Positions 45,916 to 57,607 of a stretch of 64,000 bases of DNA are shown here, in pieces. Position numbers and translations under genes: made by a program. Numbering within the stretch: position 1 is the first letter of the stretch; every line of letters starts with the position of its first letter. Below the pieces are notes generated by a model, which was not told the DNA's origin, ran no database searches, and was given only the letters and a program-made list of their open reading frames with translations. Source of the stretch: Burkholderia sp. D-99 (GTDB lineage Bacteria > Pseudomonadota > Gammaproteobacteria > Burkholderiales > Burkholderiaceae); the NCBI RefSeq assembly GCF_011605345.1, contig NZ_JAAOXM010000003.1, positions 496,001 to 560,000 on the forward strand, written 5' to 3'.

Positions 45916-47415
45916 ATGATGAAACTCACGCTGCGCAAATGGCTCGCGGCGGCGGCGCTGTCTGCCTGCCTGCCGCTCGTGCCGCATACCGCGGTCGCGG
46001 TGACGCCTCCCGCTGCCAGCCTGCCCGACTTCGCCGATCTGGTCGAAAAGGTCGGGCCGGCCGTCGTGAACATCAGGACCACCGCCAACGTGCCGACGGG
46101 CGGCCCGCGCGGCATGCTCCCGCCGGGCTTCGACAACGGCGACATGTCGGAATTCTTTCGTCGCTTCTTCGGCATTCCGCTTCCGCAGGCGCCCGGCAAC
46201 GGTGGCGGCAATGGCGGCGGTAACCCGAAGAACGCGCCTGCGCCGGACAATCCGCCCGACACCGAGCAGAATCGCGGTGTCGGATCGGGCTTCATCGTGT
46301 CGGCCGACGGTTACGTGATGACCAATGCGCATGTCGTCGACGATGCGGACACCATCTACGTGACGCTGACCGACAAGCGCGAATTCAAGGCGAAGCTGAT
46401 CGGCGTCGACGATCGCACGGACGTCGCGGTCGTCAAGATCCAGGCGTCGAACCTGCCGGTCGTCGCGATCGGCGATTCGAACAAGGTGCGTGTCGGCGAG
46501 TGGGTCGTCGCGATCGGTTCGCCGTTCGGTCTCGACAACACGGTGACGGCCGGCATCGTCAGCTCGAAGAGCCGCAACACGGGCGACTACCTGCCGTTCA
46601 TCCAGACCGACGTCGCCGTGAACCCCGGCAACTCGGGCGGCCCGCTGATCAACATGCAGGGCGAGGTGATCGGCATCAACTCGCAGATCTACAGCCGTAC
46701 CGGCGGCTTCATGGGCATCTCGTTCGCGATTCCGATCGACGAGGCGATGCGCGTGGCCGACCAGCTGAAGGCGACGGGTAAAGTCACGCGCGGCCGGATC
46801 GCGGTGGCGATCGGCGAAGTGACGAAGGACGTGGCCGATTCGATCGGGCTGCCGAAGGCAGAGGGGGCGCTCGTCAGCAGCGTCGAGCCGGGCGGCCCGG
46901 CCGACAAGGCGGGCATCCAGCCGGGCGACATCATCCTGAAGTTCAATGGCCGGTCGGTCGATACGGCGTCGGATCTGCCGCGCATGGTCGGCGACACGAA
47001 GCCCGGCACGAAGGCGACAGTCAGCGTGTGGCGCAAGGGTCAGGCACGCGATCTGCCGATCACGATCGCGGAGACGCCGGCCGAATCGACGGCGAAGGCC
47101 GAGCAGCGCAAGAACGCGCCGCAGAAGCCGCGCCAGGCCAATTCGCTCGGTCTGACGGTCAGCGACCTGACGGCAGAGCAGATGAAGACGCTGAAGCTGA
47201 AGAGCGGCGTGCAGATCGACGGCGTCGACGGCCCGGCCGCCCGTGCGGGCCTGCAGCGCGGTGACATCGTGCTGCGTGTCGGCGACACCGACATCACGAA
47301 CGCGAAGCAGTTCGCCGAAGTGACCGCGCAGCTCGATCCGCAGAAGGCGGTCGCGGTGCTCGTGCGGCGCGGCGACAACACGCAGTTCGTGCCCGTGCGG
47401 CCGCGCCAGAAGTAA
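45916..47415 (+). CDS. mucD: periplasmic serine protease of the DegP/MucD family
   Basis: A 499-residue HtrA protease that clears misfolded envelope proteins and, as MucD, tunes the sigma-E response. A signal peptide (to about AVAV, residue 29) is followed by a Gly/Asn/Pro linker insertion (about 92-118), the trypsin-like domain with His139 (TNAHVV), Asp169 (DRTDVAVV) and Ser240 (NPGNSGGPL), and two PDZ domains (about 290-385 and 410-495). It completes the rpoE module and ends 7 bp before a glutaredoxin-like gene. Confidence 0.95.
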   Translation: MMKLTLRKWLAAAALSACLPLVPHTAVAVTPPAASLPDFADLVEKVGPAVVNIRTTANVPTGGPRGMLPPGFDNGDMSEFFRRFFGIPLPQAPGNGGGNGGGNPKNAPAPDNPPDTEQNRGVGSGFIVSADGYVMTNAHVVDDADTIYVTLTDKREFKAKLIGVDDRTDVAVVKIQASNLPVVAIGDSNKVRVGEWVVAIGSPFGLDNTVTAGIVSSKSRNTGDYLPFIQTDVAVNPGNSGGPLINMQGEVIGINSQIYSRTGGFMGISFAIPIDEAMRVADQLKATGKVTRGRIAVAIGEVTKDVADSIGLPKAEGALVSSVEPGGPADKAGIQPGDIILKFNGRSVDTASDLPRMVGDTKPGTKATVSVWRKGQARDLPITIAETPAESTAKAEQRKNAPQKPRQANSLGLTVSDLTAEQMKTLKLKSGVQIDGVDGPAARAGLQRGDIVLRVGDTDITNAKQFAEVTAQLDPQKAVAVLVRRGDNTQFVPVRPRQK

Positions 47416-47422
47416 CGCACCG

Positions 47423-47659
47423 ATGTTCACGCTCTACGGCCGCGGCTGGTGCCACCTGTGCGACGACATGCGCGACGCACTGGCGCCGGTGGCGGCCGAA
47501 TTCGGCGTCGCGGTCGATTACATCGACATCGACACCGATGTGGCACTCGTCGCCCGCTACGACGAGGACGTGCCCGTGCTGCTGCTGGACGGTGCGGAAG
47601 TGTGCCGCCACCGGTTCGACGCCGCGAAGGTGCACGACGCGCTCGCGGCCCGGCGCTGA
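47423..47659 (+). CDS. glutaredoxin-like (DUF836) thiol protein
   Basis: A 78-residue thioredoxin-fold protein. The redox motif is CHLC in TLYGRGWCHLCDDM, and DVPVLLLDGAEVCRHRFD contains the cis-Pro region and an extra cysteine. It matches the small glutaredoxin family often found before lepA. Redox partner unknown. 7 bp after mucD, so cotranscribed. Confidence 0.9.
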   Translation: MFTLYGRGWCHLCDDMRDALAPVAAEFGVAVDYIDIDTDVALVARYDEDVPVLLLDGAEVCRHRFDAAKVHDALAARR

Positions 47660-47856
47660 TCCGGGCCTGCTGCATGACGGCGGTGCTTCGCACCGGGCTT
47701 TGCCCGGCGGGCGGGCCCGGCAGGGTGCTGCGCGGCCCGGCGTTGGAAATACCGCCCGGCGAAGGCCTTTTCAGCTAAAATAGGCTGTTTTTTCACCGAC
47801 TTACAAGGCGTGCTCCGCAGTCGTCGAGCGCGCCTTTTTCGCTTGATCGGCACTGA

Positions 47857-49650
<1,794 letters not shown>

Positions 49651-49666
49651 CAGGACTGATCCTTTT

Positions 49667-50560
49667 ATGAATTTTGCGCTGATTCTTTTTGTGCTCGTCG
49701 TCTTGACGGGCGTAGCGTGGGTGCTGGACAAACTGGTGTTCCTGCCGCGGCGACGCAAGGCGGCCGACACGGCGATCGAGGAGTTCGATCGCCAGCAGTC
49801 GCGCATCGACAAGCGTTTCGCGGATGAAAACGCGGTGCAGACGCGTTCGAAGCTGCGCGACGAGAAGCTGCGCCAGCCGTGGTGGCTCGAGTACACGGCG
49901 AGCTTCTTCCCGGTGATCCTCGCGGTGTTCGTCGTGCGTTCGTTCGTCGTCGAGCCGTTCAAGATTCCGTCGGGTTCGATGGTGCCGACGCTGCTCGTCG
50001 GCGATTTCATCCTCGTCAACAAGTTCGAATACGGGCTGCGTCTGCCGGTCACGAACACGAAGATCACGCAGGGCAGCCCGCTGTCGCGCGGCGACGTCGT
50101 CGTGTTCCGCTATCCGAAGGATGAGTCGGTCGACTACATCAAGCGCGTGATCGGCCTGCCGGGCGACACCGTCGCATACCAGGACAAGCAGCTCACGATC
50201 AACGGCCAGCCGGTGCCCGAAACGCCGCTGCCGGATTTCTTCGACGACGAGCGCCAGAATTACGCGAAGCAGTTCGAGGAAACGATCGGCAACAAGAAGA
50301 ACGCGATCCTCAACAACCCGGCCGTGCCGCCGTTCGTGATGGGCGCATACGACTACCCGTATCGCGACAACTGCACGTACAACAGCCGCGGCGTGATCTG
50401 CAAGGTGCCGCCCGGTCACTACTTCATGATGGGCGACAACCGCGACAACAGCGCGGACAGCCGCTACTGGGGTTTCGTGCCGGACCAGAACATCGTCGGC
50501 CGCGCGTTCTTCATCTGGATGAACTTCAGCGACCTGAAGCGCATCGGTTCCTTCAACTGA
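49667..50560 (+). CDS. lepB: signal peptidase I
   Basis: Cleaves signal peptides of secreted proteins at the periplasmic face. The 297 residues have an N-terminal transmembrane helix (FALILFVLVVLTGVAWVL), a basic cytosolic loop, a second helix (FFPVILAVFVVRSFVVEPF), the catalytic Ser104 in PSGSMVPTLL and Lys159 in YIKRVIGLPGD, and the box E motif GDNRDNSADSRYWG. Start 49667 gives the standard N-out topology. 16 bp after lepA. Confidence 0.96.
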   Translation: MNFALILFVLVVLTGVAWVLDKLVFLPRRRKAADTAIEEFDRQQSRIDKRFADENAVQTRSKLRDEKLRQPWWLEYTASFFPVILAVFVVRSFVVEPFKIPSGSMVPTLLVGDFILVNKFEYGLRLPVTNTKITQGSPLSRGDVVVFRYPKDESVDYIKRVIGLPGDTVAYQDKQLTINGQPVPETPLPDFFDDERQNYAKQFEETIGNKKNAILNNPAVPPFVMGAYDYPYRDNCTYNSRGVICKVPPGHYFMMGDNRDNSADSRYWGFVPDQNIVGRAFFIWMNFSDLKRIGSFN

Positions 50561-50578
50561 TCGTATTCGCGTCACTCG

Positions 50579-50611
50579 CAATACGCGACGCACGGGCCGC
50601 GTCGCGTATTG
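50579..50611 (+). promoter_or_regulatory. perfect 13-bp hairpin between lepB and rnc (possible RNase III site)
   Basis: CAATACGCGACGC pairs exactly with GCGTCGCGTATTG around a 7-nt loop. There is no T-run, so it is a poor terminator. It lies 102 bp before the rnc start. In E. coli RNase III cuts a hairpin in its own leader to limit expression; this could be the equivalent. Confidence 0.5.
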
Positions 50612-50700
50612 CCGAACTACTTTAAGAACCGGCGGCAACACCGCCTCGTCACGCCTTTTCGCGTTCGACCGTGCCGTTTCGGCCCGGCCGGCGCCCGCGT

Positions 50701-50706
50701 TATACT
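50701..50706 (+). promoter_or_regulatory. -10 element immediately upstream of rnc
   Basis: TATACT ends 8 bases before the rnc ATG (50714), so a transcript from it would begin at or next to the start codon. The -35 region is weak (TTTCGG, 18 bp away). No Shine-Dalgarno is present. Confidence 0.4.
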
Positions 50707-50713
50707 CCTGCAC

Positions 50714-51928
50714 ATGCCCCTATCCCAGTTGGAAAGCCGGCTGCGCTACGAATTTCGCAATGCGGAATTGTTGCGCCAGGCTTTGACCCATCGTAGTCAC
50801 AGTGCCACGCACAACGAACGGCTCGAGTTTCTCGGCGATTCCGTTCTGAATTGCGCGGTGGCTGCCCTTTTGTTCCAGCGTTTCAGCAAGCTGGACGAAG
50901 GCGATCTGTCGCGCGTACGCGCCAACCTCGTCAAGCAGCAGTCGCTGTACGAAATCGCTCAGGCCCTGAATATCTCGGACGGGCTGCGGCTCGGCGAGGG
51001 CGAGTTGCGCAGCGGCGGGTTCCGCCGCCCGTCGATCCTCGCGGACGCGTTCGAAGCCATCATCGGGGCCGTGTTCCTCGATGGCGGCTTCGAAGCCGCC
51101 CAAGGGGTCATCAAGCGCCTCTACATCCCGATTCTCGACCACATCGATCCGCGCACGCTCGGCAAGGACGCGAAGACGCTGCTGCAGGAATACCTGCAGG
51201 GGCACAAGATCGCGCTGCCGACTTACACGGTGGTCGCGACGCATGGTGCGGCGCACAATCAGCAATTCGAAGTCGAATGCACGGTGCCGAAGCTCGACGT
51301 GAAGGTGTCGGGCTCCGGTGCGAGCCGGCGCGCGGCCGAGCAGGCTGCCGCGAAGAAGGCGCTCGATGAGGTGATGGCGGCCGCGCCGATGCTGGCTACC
51401 AAGCCGAAGCGCTCGAAAAACGCGCGCGGGTCGAAGCATGTCGAACCCGAGATCGTGCCAGGCGTGAAGGGCGTGCAGGAAGCGCTCGACCTGCGCTCGC
51501 CGGAGCGGAAGGAACGCGCGGCGGCGCGCGAGGCGAGGGCGGCCGGTGCGGCGCCCGCGGCAACCGCTGCCACCGGCACCGAGCCGGCCGTGGCGCCGAT
51601 GGCCGCGATTCGCGCGGCGCATGTCGACGCGGCTGCGGAGAAGGTTGAACGGGCGGCAAAGCCGGCGGCCGACAAGGCTGCCGAGAAGCCGGTCGAGCGG
51701 CCTGACAGGCCCGCGGAAGCCGTGCCCGCTGCACGCGCCGCCGACAAGCCGGCTGGCCAGGCAGCCGATCCGGCACCCGCGTCCGCCGACAAATCTTCCG
51801 CCGGTACCGACCCCGCTTCGCGCGCGGCTGGGCGCGCACGCGACACCGCGGCACCGGACTCCGAGACGCCGCCGGGCGGCGTGAGCCTCGCTGCCGCGCA
51901 GGCGCGCGTGGCCGATGCCGACCACTGA
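50714..51928 (+). CDS. rnc: ribonuclease III with long C-terminal extension
   Basis: Cleaves double-stranded RNA in rRNA processing and regulation. Residues 1-225 are a standard RNase III: acidic active-site residues Glu38 and Asp42 ([12 protein letters not shown]), Asp111 and Glu114 ([12 protein letters not shown]), then the dsRNA-binding domain ([32 protein letters not shown]). The remaining ~175 residues are an Ala/Pro/Lys/Asp-rich, probably disordered tail absent from the 226-residue E. coli enzyme. Start [10 protein letters not shown] at 50714 follows the family. It precedes era and recO, the classic order. Confidence 0.95.
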   Translation: MPLSQLESRLRYEFRNAELLRQALTHRSHSATHNERLEFLGDSVLNCAVAALLFQRFSKLDEGDLSRVRANLVKQQSLYEIAQALNISDGLRLGEGELRSGGFRRPSILADAFEAIIGAVFLDGGFEAAQGVIKRLYIPILDHIDPRTLGKDAKTLLQEYLQGHKIALPTYTVVATHGAAHNQQFEVECTVPKLDVKVSGSGASRRAAEQAAAKKALDEVMAAAPMLATKPKRSKNARGSKHVEPEIVPGVKGVQEALDLRSPERKERAAAREARAAGAAPAATAATGTEPAVAPMAAIRAAHVDAAAEKVERAAKPAADKAAEKPVERPDRPAEAVPAARAADKPAGQAADPAPASADKSSAGTDPASRAAGRARDTAAPDSETPPGGVSLAAAQARVADADH

Positions 51929-51988
51929 ATTGCCCATCGATCGTGCCGCGCGCCGCGCGGCCGTTTCCGAACCTGTCTCCCAAACGAT

Positions 51989-52888
51989 ATGAACACTCCC
52001 GCTCCTACCGGTTTCCGTTGCGGCATGATCGCGATCGTGGGCCGCCCGAACGTCGGCAAGTCGACGTTGATGAACGCACTCGTCGGCCAGAAGATCAGCA
52101 TCACGTCGCGCAAGGCGCAGACGACCCGCCACCGCATCACCGGCATCAACACGTTCGACGACGCGCAATTCGTGTTCGTCGACACGCCGGGCTTCCAGAC
52201 CCGCCACAGCACCGCGCTGAACCGTTCGCTGAACCGCGCGGTCACGTCGACGCTGACATCGGTCGACGTGATCCTGTTCGTGATCGAGGCCGGCCGCTTC
52301 GGGCCCGACGACCAGAAGGTGCTCGACCTGATCCCGCCGGGCATGCCGACGCTGCTGATCGCGAACAAGATCGACCGCGTGACCGACAAGGCGACGCTGT
52401 TCCCGTTCATGCAGCAGATGAGCACGCTGCGCGAATTCACCGAGCTCGTGCCGCTGTCGGCGCAGCGGCCGGAAGACATCAAGCGCCTGCTGGATACGAT
52501 CAAGCCGTACCTGCCGGAAGGCGAGCCGATCTACGGCGAGGACGAACTGACCGACCGCAGCTCGCGCTTTCTCGCGGCTGAAATCCTGCGCGAGAAGGTG
52601 TTCCGCTGGACCGGCGACGAGTTGCCGTACACGAGCACCGTCGTGATCGACAAGTTCGAGGAAGAAGGGCGGCTGAAGCGCATCTTCGCGACGATCCTCG
52701 TCGAACGCGATTCGCACAAGGCGATGGTGATCGGCAAGAAGGGCGAGAAGCTCAAGCAGATCAGCACCGAGGCGCGGATGGACATGGAGAAGCTGTTCGA
52801 CGGCCCCGTGTACCTCGAGACCTTCGTGAAGGTGAGGAGCGGCTGGGCCGACAACGAGGCCGGACTGCGCGCCTATGGGTACGAATGA
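51989..52888 (+). CDS. era: GTPase Era
   Basis: Ras-like GTPase that binds the 3' end of 16S rRNA during 30S assembly. The 299 residues carry G1 [10 protein letters not shown], the switch [11 protein letters not shown]3 DTPGFQ, G4 NKIDRV and a C-terminal KH domain ([20 protein letters not shown]). It overlaps recO by 14 bases. Confidence 0.97.
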   Translation: MNTPAPTGFRCGMIAIVGRPNVGKSTLMNALVGQKISITSRKAQTTRHRITGINTFDDAQFVFVDTPGFQTRHSTALNRSLNRAVTSTLTSVDVILFVIEAGRFGPDDQKVLDLIPPGMPTLLIANKIDRVTDKATLFPFMQQMSTLREFTELVPLSAQRPEDIKRLLDTIKPYLPEGEPIYGEDELTDRSSRFLAAEILREKVFRWTGDELPYTSTVVIDKFEEEGRLKRIFATILVERDSHKAMVIGKKGEKLKQISTEARMDMEKLFDGPVYLETFVKVRSGWADNEAGLRAYGYE

Positions 52889-53711
52889 CGCGCTGACGTC
52901 GACTGAAGACGCGGTGACGGCCGGCGCGAACGACGCGCCGCTGCCGGCACCGCCCGAACCGCCGCGCAAGGCGCGGCGTGCGACGTCTCGCACGTCCGAT
53001 TTTCGTGTGGCCGAGCAGCCGGCGTACGTGCTGCACAGCTATCCGTACCGGGAAACGAGCCTGATCATCGACGTGCTGACGCGCGATCATGGCCGGCTCG
53101 CGCTCGTCGCGAAGGGCGCGAAGCGCCCGCACTCCGCGCTGCGCGGCGTACTGCAGACCTTCCAGCCGCTGCTGCTGTCCTGGTCGGGCAAATCCGAGGT
53201 GCGCACCCTGACCGGCGCCGAGTGGGTCGGCGGCATGCTGCCGCTCGGCGGCGACGGCTTGCTGTGCGGCTTCTATGCGAACGAGCTGCTCGTGAAATTC
53301 TGCGCGCGCGAGGATCCCCAGCCGCCGCTCTTCAATCATTACGTGCTGACCCTCACGCGCCTCGCGCACGGCGAGCCCGCGGTGCAGGTGCTGCGCTCGT
53401 TCGAGCGCGTGCTGCTGCGCGAGACCGGCTACGCGGTGGCGCTGAACCGCACGGTCGCGCGCCGTGCGGTCGAGCCCGACCGCCGCTACGTGTTCGATCC
53501 CGAGCGCGGCGTGCGCAATGCGGACGACGATGTGCCGTCGCACTGGCCGGTCATTTCCGGACAGACGTTGCTCGACATGGAGCAGGACGATTACCATCGA
53601 GCCCAGACGGTTGCGCAAAGCAAGACGCTGATGCGCTTCCTGCTGAACACCTATCTCGGCGGTACGCCGCTTGCCACGCGCCAGATCCTGATCGACCTGC
53701 AAAACCTATGA
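52875..53711 (+). CDS. recO: DNA repair protein RecO
   Basis: A recombination mediator that helps load RecA on SSB-coated DNA with RecR. The 278 residues have an N-terminal extension of about 45 Ala/Pro/Arg residues, then the OB-fold ([45 protein letters not shown]), followed by the helical part. The ATG at 52875 lies inside the era coding end; the stop overlaps the pdxJ start (ATGA). Confidence 0.94.
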   Translation: MGTNDALTSTEDAVTAGANDAPLPAPPEPPRKARRATSRTSDFRVAEQPAYVLHSYPYRETSLIIDVLTRDHGRLALVAKGAKRPHSALRGVLQTFQPLLLSWSGKSEVRTLTGAEWVGGMLPLGGDGLLCGFYANELLVKFCAREDPQPPLFNHYVLTLTRLAHGEPAVQVLRSFERVLLRETGYAVALNRTVARRAVEPDRRYVFDPERGVRNADDDVPSHWPVISGQTLLDMEQDDYHRAQTVAQSKTLMRFLLNTYLGGTPLATRQILIDLQNL

Positions 53712-54484
53712 GCTTCTTCCTGACAACGCCCACCGCCATCGACCTCGGCGTGAACATCGACCACGTCGCGACGCTGCGCAATGCGCGCGGCACGACCTAT
53801 CCCGATCCGATCCGCGCGGCGCTCGCCGCGGAAGAGGCCGGTGCGGATGCGATCACGCTGCATCTGCGCGAGGATCGCCGCCACATCGTCGATGCGGATG
53901 TGCGCAAGCTGCGTCCGCTGCTGAAGACCCGCATGAATCTCGAGTGCGCGGTGACGGCCGAGATGCTCGATATCGCCTGCGAAGTGCGCCCGCACGACGC
54001 GTGCCTCGTGCCCGAGAAGCGCGAGGAACTGACGACCGAAGGCGGCCTCGATGTCGCCGGCCACTTCGAGGCCGTGCGTGCAGCGTGCAAGCAGCTTGCC
54101 GACGTGGGCGTGCGCGTGTCGCTGTTCATCGACCCGGACGACACGCAGATCCGTGCCGCGCACGAAGCGGGCGCGCCGGTGATCGAGCTGCACACGGGCC
54201 GTTACGCGGAAGCGCACGACGAAGCCGAACAGCAGCGCGAATACGAGCGCATCGTCGCGGGTGTACAGGCTGGCGCGCAGCTCGGCCTGAAGGTCAATGC
54301 CGGTCATGGGCTGCACTACACGAACGTGCAGCAGATCGCCGCGATCGACGGCATCGTCGAGTTGAACATCGGTCATGCGATCGTCGCGCACGCGATTTTC
54401 GCAGGCTGGGACAACGCGGTGCGTGAAATGAAGGCGATCATGGTCGCTGCACGCGTTGCCGCGCTGCATGGCGGCGCACGTTGA
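53708..54484 (+). CDS. pdxJ: pyridoxine 5'-phosphate synthase
   Basis: Condenses 1-deoxyxylulose 5-phosphate with 3-amino-2-oxopropyl phosphate in DXP-dependent vitamin B6 synthesis. The 258-residue TIM barrel has [63 protein letters not shown] and [12 protein letters not shown]. The N-terminal 10 residues before DLGVN are slightly longer than usual. Coupled to recO by ATGA; recO-pdxJ-acpS order is conserved. Confidence 0.97.
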   Translation: MSFFLTTPTAIDLGVNIDHVATLRNARGTTYPDPIRAALAAEEAGADAITLHLREDRRHIVDADVRKLRPLLKTRMNLECAVTAEMLDIACEVRPHDACLVPEKREELTTEGGLDVAGHFEAVRAACKQLADVGVRVSLFIDPDDTQIRAAHEAGAPVIELHTGRYAEAHDEAEQQREYERIVAGVQAGAQLGLKVNAGHGLHYTNVQQIAAIDGIVELNIGHAIVAHAIFAGWDNAVREMKAIMVAARVAALHGGAR

Positions 54485-54556
54485 AGATGAAATGCTGCCG
54501 CGCGTCGCGCGTCATGGCTGACCCGGCTCCGCCGGGGCAAAGCGGCGCGTACTGAC

Positions 54557-54985
54557 ATGGCGATCTACGGCATCGGTACCGACATCGCCCAGGTGAGCCG
54601 CATCGCGGCCGTGCTCGAACGCACCGGCGGCCGGTTTGCCGAGAAGGTGCTGGGCCCCGACGAGCTGCGTGTGTTCCATGCGCGCCGCGCCCGCTCCGAG
54701 GTGCGCGGCATCGCGTTCCTCGCGACACGCTTTTCCGCGAAGGAAGCGTTCTCGAAGGCGATCGGGCTCGGCATGCACTGGCCGATGACGTGGCGTGCGC
54801 TGCAGACCCTCAACCACCCGAGCGGCGAGCCGTACGTGGTCGCGTCGGGCGAGCTGGCCGACTGGCTTGCCGCCCGTGGCATCACGGCGCGCGTGACGGT
54901 CAGCGACGAACGCGACTACGCGGTGTCGTTCGTGGTTGCCGAGACGGACGCCGCGCCTGCACCTGTTTCCCGAACCTCCTCCTGA
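54557..54985 (+). CDS. acpS: holo-ACP synthase
   Basis: Transfers phosphopantetheine from CoA to Ser37 of AcpP, whose gene lies upstream in the same run. The 142 residues have the AcpS motifs [14 protein letters not shown] (magnesium Asp), [13 protein letters not shown] (catalytic Glu/Lys) and [17 protein letters not shown]. It is about 15 residues longer than E. coli AcpS, at a Ser/Ala/Pro-rich C-terminus. 16 bp before nagZ. Confidence 0.95.
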   Translation: MAIYGIGTDIAQVSRIAAVLERTGGRFAEKVLGPDELRVFHARRARSEVRGIAFLATRFSAKEAFSKAIGLGMHWPMTWRALQTLNHPSGEPYVVASGELADWLAARGITARVTVSDERDYAVSFVVAETDAAPAPVSRTSS

Positions 54986-55001
54986 CGGAATTCCCGATTC
55001 G

Positions 55002-56030
55002 ATGAAAACGACTCCCGGCCCGGTCATGCTCGACGTCGTCGGCACGGCCCTGTCGCGCGACGATGCGCGGCGCCTCGCGCATCCGAATACCGGCGGCGTG
55101 ATCCTGTTCGCGCGGCACTTCCAGAACCGCGCGCAACTGACCGCGCTGACCGACTCGATCCGCGCGGTGCGCGAAGACATCCTGATCGCCGTCGATCACG
55201 AAGGCGGGCGCGTGCAGCGTTTCCGCACCGACGGTTTCACGGTGCTGCCCGCGATGCGCCGCCTCGGCGAGCTGTGGGATCGCGACGTGCTGCTTGCGAC
55301 GAAGGTCGCAACGGCCGTCGGCTACATCCTGGCCGCCGAGTTGCGTGCGTGCGGGATCGACATGAGCTTCACGCCCGTGCTCGACCTCGACTACGGGCAC
55401 TCGAAGGTGATCGGCGATCGCGCGTTCCATCGCGATCCGCGTGTCGTCACGCTGCTCGCGAAGAGCCTGAACCACGGGCTGTCGCTCGCCGGGATGGCGA
55501 ACTGCGGCAAGCATTTCCCGGGGCACGGCTTCGCGGAGGCCGACTCGCACGTCGCGCTGCCGACCGACGACCGCACGCTTGATGCGATCCTCAAGCAGGA
55601 CGTCGCGCCTTATGACTGGCTCGGCTTGTCGTTGTCTGCGGTGATTCCCGCGCACGTGATCTACACGCAGGTCGACAAGCGGCCGGCCGGTTTCTCGCGC
55701 GTGTGGCTGCAGGACATCCTGCGCGGACGGCTCGGCTTCACGGGCGCGATCTTCAGCGACGACCTGTCGATGGAGGCCGCGCGCGAAGGCGGCACGCTCA
55801 CGCAGGCGGCGGACGCCGCGCTCGCTGCCGGTTGCGACATGGTGCTCGTCTGCAACCAGCCGGACGCGGCCGAGGTCGTGCTGAACGGGTTGAAAGCGCG
55901 GGCAACGGACGAGTCGGTGCGACGCATCAAGCGGATGCGCGCACGCGGCAAGGCGCTCAAGTGGGACAAGCTGATCGCGCAGCCCGAGTATCTGCAGGCG
56001 CAGGCGCTGTTGAGCAGCGCACTGGCATGA
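55002..56030 (+). CDS. nagZ: beta-N-acetylhexosaminidase NagZ
   Basis: Cytosolic enzyme that removes GlcNAc from anhydro-muropeptides in cell-wall recycling, making the signals that induce AmpC-type beta-lactamases. The 342 residues are a GH3 barrel: GGVILFARHFQNRAQL, AVDHEGGRVQRFRT, FTPVLDLDYGHSKVIGDRAF, the flexible-loop KHFPGHGFAEADSH with its catalytic His, and the nucleophile Asp in IFSDDLSMEAA. Start 55002 gives the standard N-terminus. Last gene of the long rightward run. Confidence 0.96.
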   Translation: MKTTPGPVMLDVVGTALSRDDARRLAHPNTGGVILFARHFQNRAQLTALTDSIRAVREDILIAVDHEGGRVQRFRTDGFTVLPAMRRLGELWDRDVLLATKVATAVGYILAAELRACGIDMSFTPVLDLDYGHSKVIGDRAFHRDPRVVTLLAKSLNHGLSLAGMANCGKHFPGHGFAEADSHVALPTDDRTLDAILKQDVAPYDWLGLSLSAVIPAHVIYTQVDKRPAGFSRVWLQDILRGRLGFTGAIFSDDLSMEAAREGGTLTQAADAALAAGCDMVLVCNQPDAAEVVLNGLKARATDESVRRIKRMRARGKALKWDKLIAQPEYLQAQALLSSALA

Positions 56031-56074
56031 GCGGGAAGGGGATGGCGCGGTGTGCGCCATTCCGGTCGCCGAAA

Positions 56075-56105
56075 CAAAAAGCCGCGCAATAGCGCGGCTT
56101 TTTCA
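56075..56105. terminator. bidirectional terminator after nagZ
   Basis: AAAAAGCCGCGC and GCGCGGCTTTTT form a 12-bp stem with a 4-nt loop, between nagZ and the leftward response regulator. Confidence 0.85.
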
Positions 56106-56221
56106 TGGGTGACGGCAGGCGCGAACCGGGCAGTATCAGGCGTCAAGCGGGCCGGTACCGTGGTTCTTTTGGTGCAACTAACGGTCTGATTCCGTCAGTG
56201 CCTGAAAGCATCGCTGCCTGC

Positions 56222-57607
56222 TCAGTTCACCTTCATCCGCTGGAGCTTGTTGTACAGCGTCTTCGGGCTGATGCCGAGCAGTGTTGCCGCGCGGTGGCGC
56301 GTGCCGCCGACCGCGTCGAGCGTCGCGCGAATCAGCAGATCCTCGACGTCCGACAGTGGCGTGCCGACCTTGATCTGCACGCTGCTGCCGTTCAGCGCGG
56401 CGCCGGCCGAGAAGCTCGGCTCGCCCGCGCGCAGCGTCTCGATGAAATCGCCCGATGCGTCGTATGCGAAGCGCACGCGCTCCTGCAGCTCGCGCACGTT
56501 GCCCGGCCATTCGTAGGACAGGCATTCGCGCACGAAGCCCGGCGCCGCGCGCTTGTCGGTCGTGCTGCGGCCGGTTGCGCGCGCTTCGCGGTTCAGCTCG
56601 TCGATCAGCGCGTCGCCAATCGCGAGTGCGTCGCCGTCGCGCTCGCGCAGCGGCGGCATCGTGATCGACGCCGCATCGAGGCGCAACCACAGATCCTCGC
56701 GCAGCGTGCCGTTCGCAACCGCTTCGCGCGCCGGGCGGCGCGTGGTCGCGATCAGCCGGAAATCGCTCGTGATCGAGCTCGTGCCGCCGATCCGCATGAA
56801 GTTCTGCGAATCGAGCGCATGCAGCAGCGCTTCCTGCAGCACGAGCGGCAGCGCGGTGATTTCGTCGAGGAACAGCGTACCGCCGCCGGCCTGCTCGAAC
56901 AGGCCCGATTCGCGGCGCTCGGCGCCGTCGAATGCGCCGCGCTCATGGCCGAACAGCACGCTGTCGAGCGATGCGCCGTGCCGGCCGGCATGCGCGATCG
57001 TCCGGCAGTCGAACGACACGAACGGCCCCTTGCGGCGCCGGCTCAGGTCGTGCAGCGTACGCGCGGCCAGTTTCTTGCCGGTACCGGCTTCGCCCGAGAA
57101 CAGGACGGCCGTCTCGGTGCGTGCGTTGTGCTCGATCATGTCGTACACGTGCTGCATCGCGTCGCTGCGGCCGACCAGCGCGCCGAAGCGGCCGAGATGG
57201 CGCAGCGATGCACGCAACGACTGCACTTCGTCGATCAGTTCGTAAGGACGGGGGATCCGCGCGAGCAGGCTGCGCAGGCGCGGAATGTTGATCGGCTTCA
57301 GCAGGTAGTCCCAGATACCGTGACGCAGGCCCTCGATGGCGCTCTCGACCGTCGCATTGCCCGTCAGCACGATGACGGGCAGCGAGCCGTTCGGCTGTTG
57401 CTGCGGCAGGTGCTGGAGCAGGTCGAACCCGCTGCCGTCCGGCAGGTTCAGGTCGACGAGCACGACATCGGGAATCGAGCGGCCGAGCGCCGTGCGCGCT
57501 TCGGCGAGCGACGTGGCCGTGTCGACCGAGAAGCCGTCCGCGGCGAGCAGCGCGGTGAGGCCGGACAGACTGTTGGGATCGTCTTCGACAATCAGGGCGT
57601 GTGGCAT
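56222..57607 (-). CDS. NtrC-type response regulator with altered sigma54-contact loop
   Basis: A 461-residue regulator (475 if it starts at the ATG at 57649). The receiver domain is complete: VEDD, phospho-acceptor in VVLVDLNLPDGSG, conserved Thr in VLTGNATVES and Lys in YLLKPI. The AAA+ domain has Walker A GEAGTGKK and Walker [15 protein letters not shown]. The loop that touches sigma54 reads GAFDGA instead of GAFTGA. A Fis-type helix-turn-helix ends it (HRAATLLGISPKTLYNKL). No sensor kinase is adjacent. It may activate poorly, work as a repressor, or use another sigma factor, as GAFTGA-lacking relatives do. Confidence 0.88.
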   Translation of the reverse strand: MPHALIVEDDPNSLSGLTALLAADGFSVDTATSLAEARTALGRSIPDVVLVDLNLPDGSGFDLLQHLPQQQPNGSLPVIVLTGNATVESAIEGLRHGIWDYLLKPINIPRLRSLLARIPRPYELIDEVQSLRASLRHLGRFGALVGRSDAMQHVYDMIEHNARTETAVLFSGEAGTGKKLAARTLHDLSRRRKGPFVSFDCRTIAHAGRHGASLDSVLFGHERGAFDGAERRESGLFEQAGGGTLFLDEITALPLVLQEALLHALDSQNFMRIGGTSSITSDFRLIATTRRPAREAVANGTLREDLWLRLDAASITMPPLRERDGDALAIGDALIDELNREARATGRSTTDKRAAPGFVRECLSYEWPGNVRELQERVRFAYDASGDFIETLRAGEPSFSAGAALNGSSVQIKVGTPLSDVEDLLIRATLDAVGGTRHRAATLLGISPKTLYNKLQRMKVN

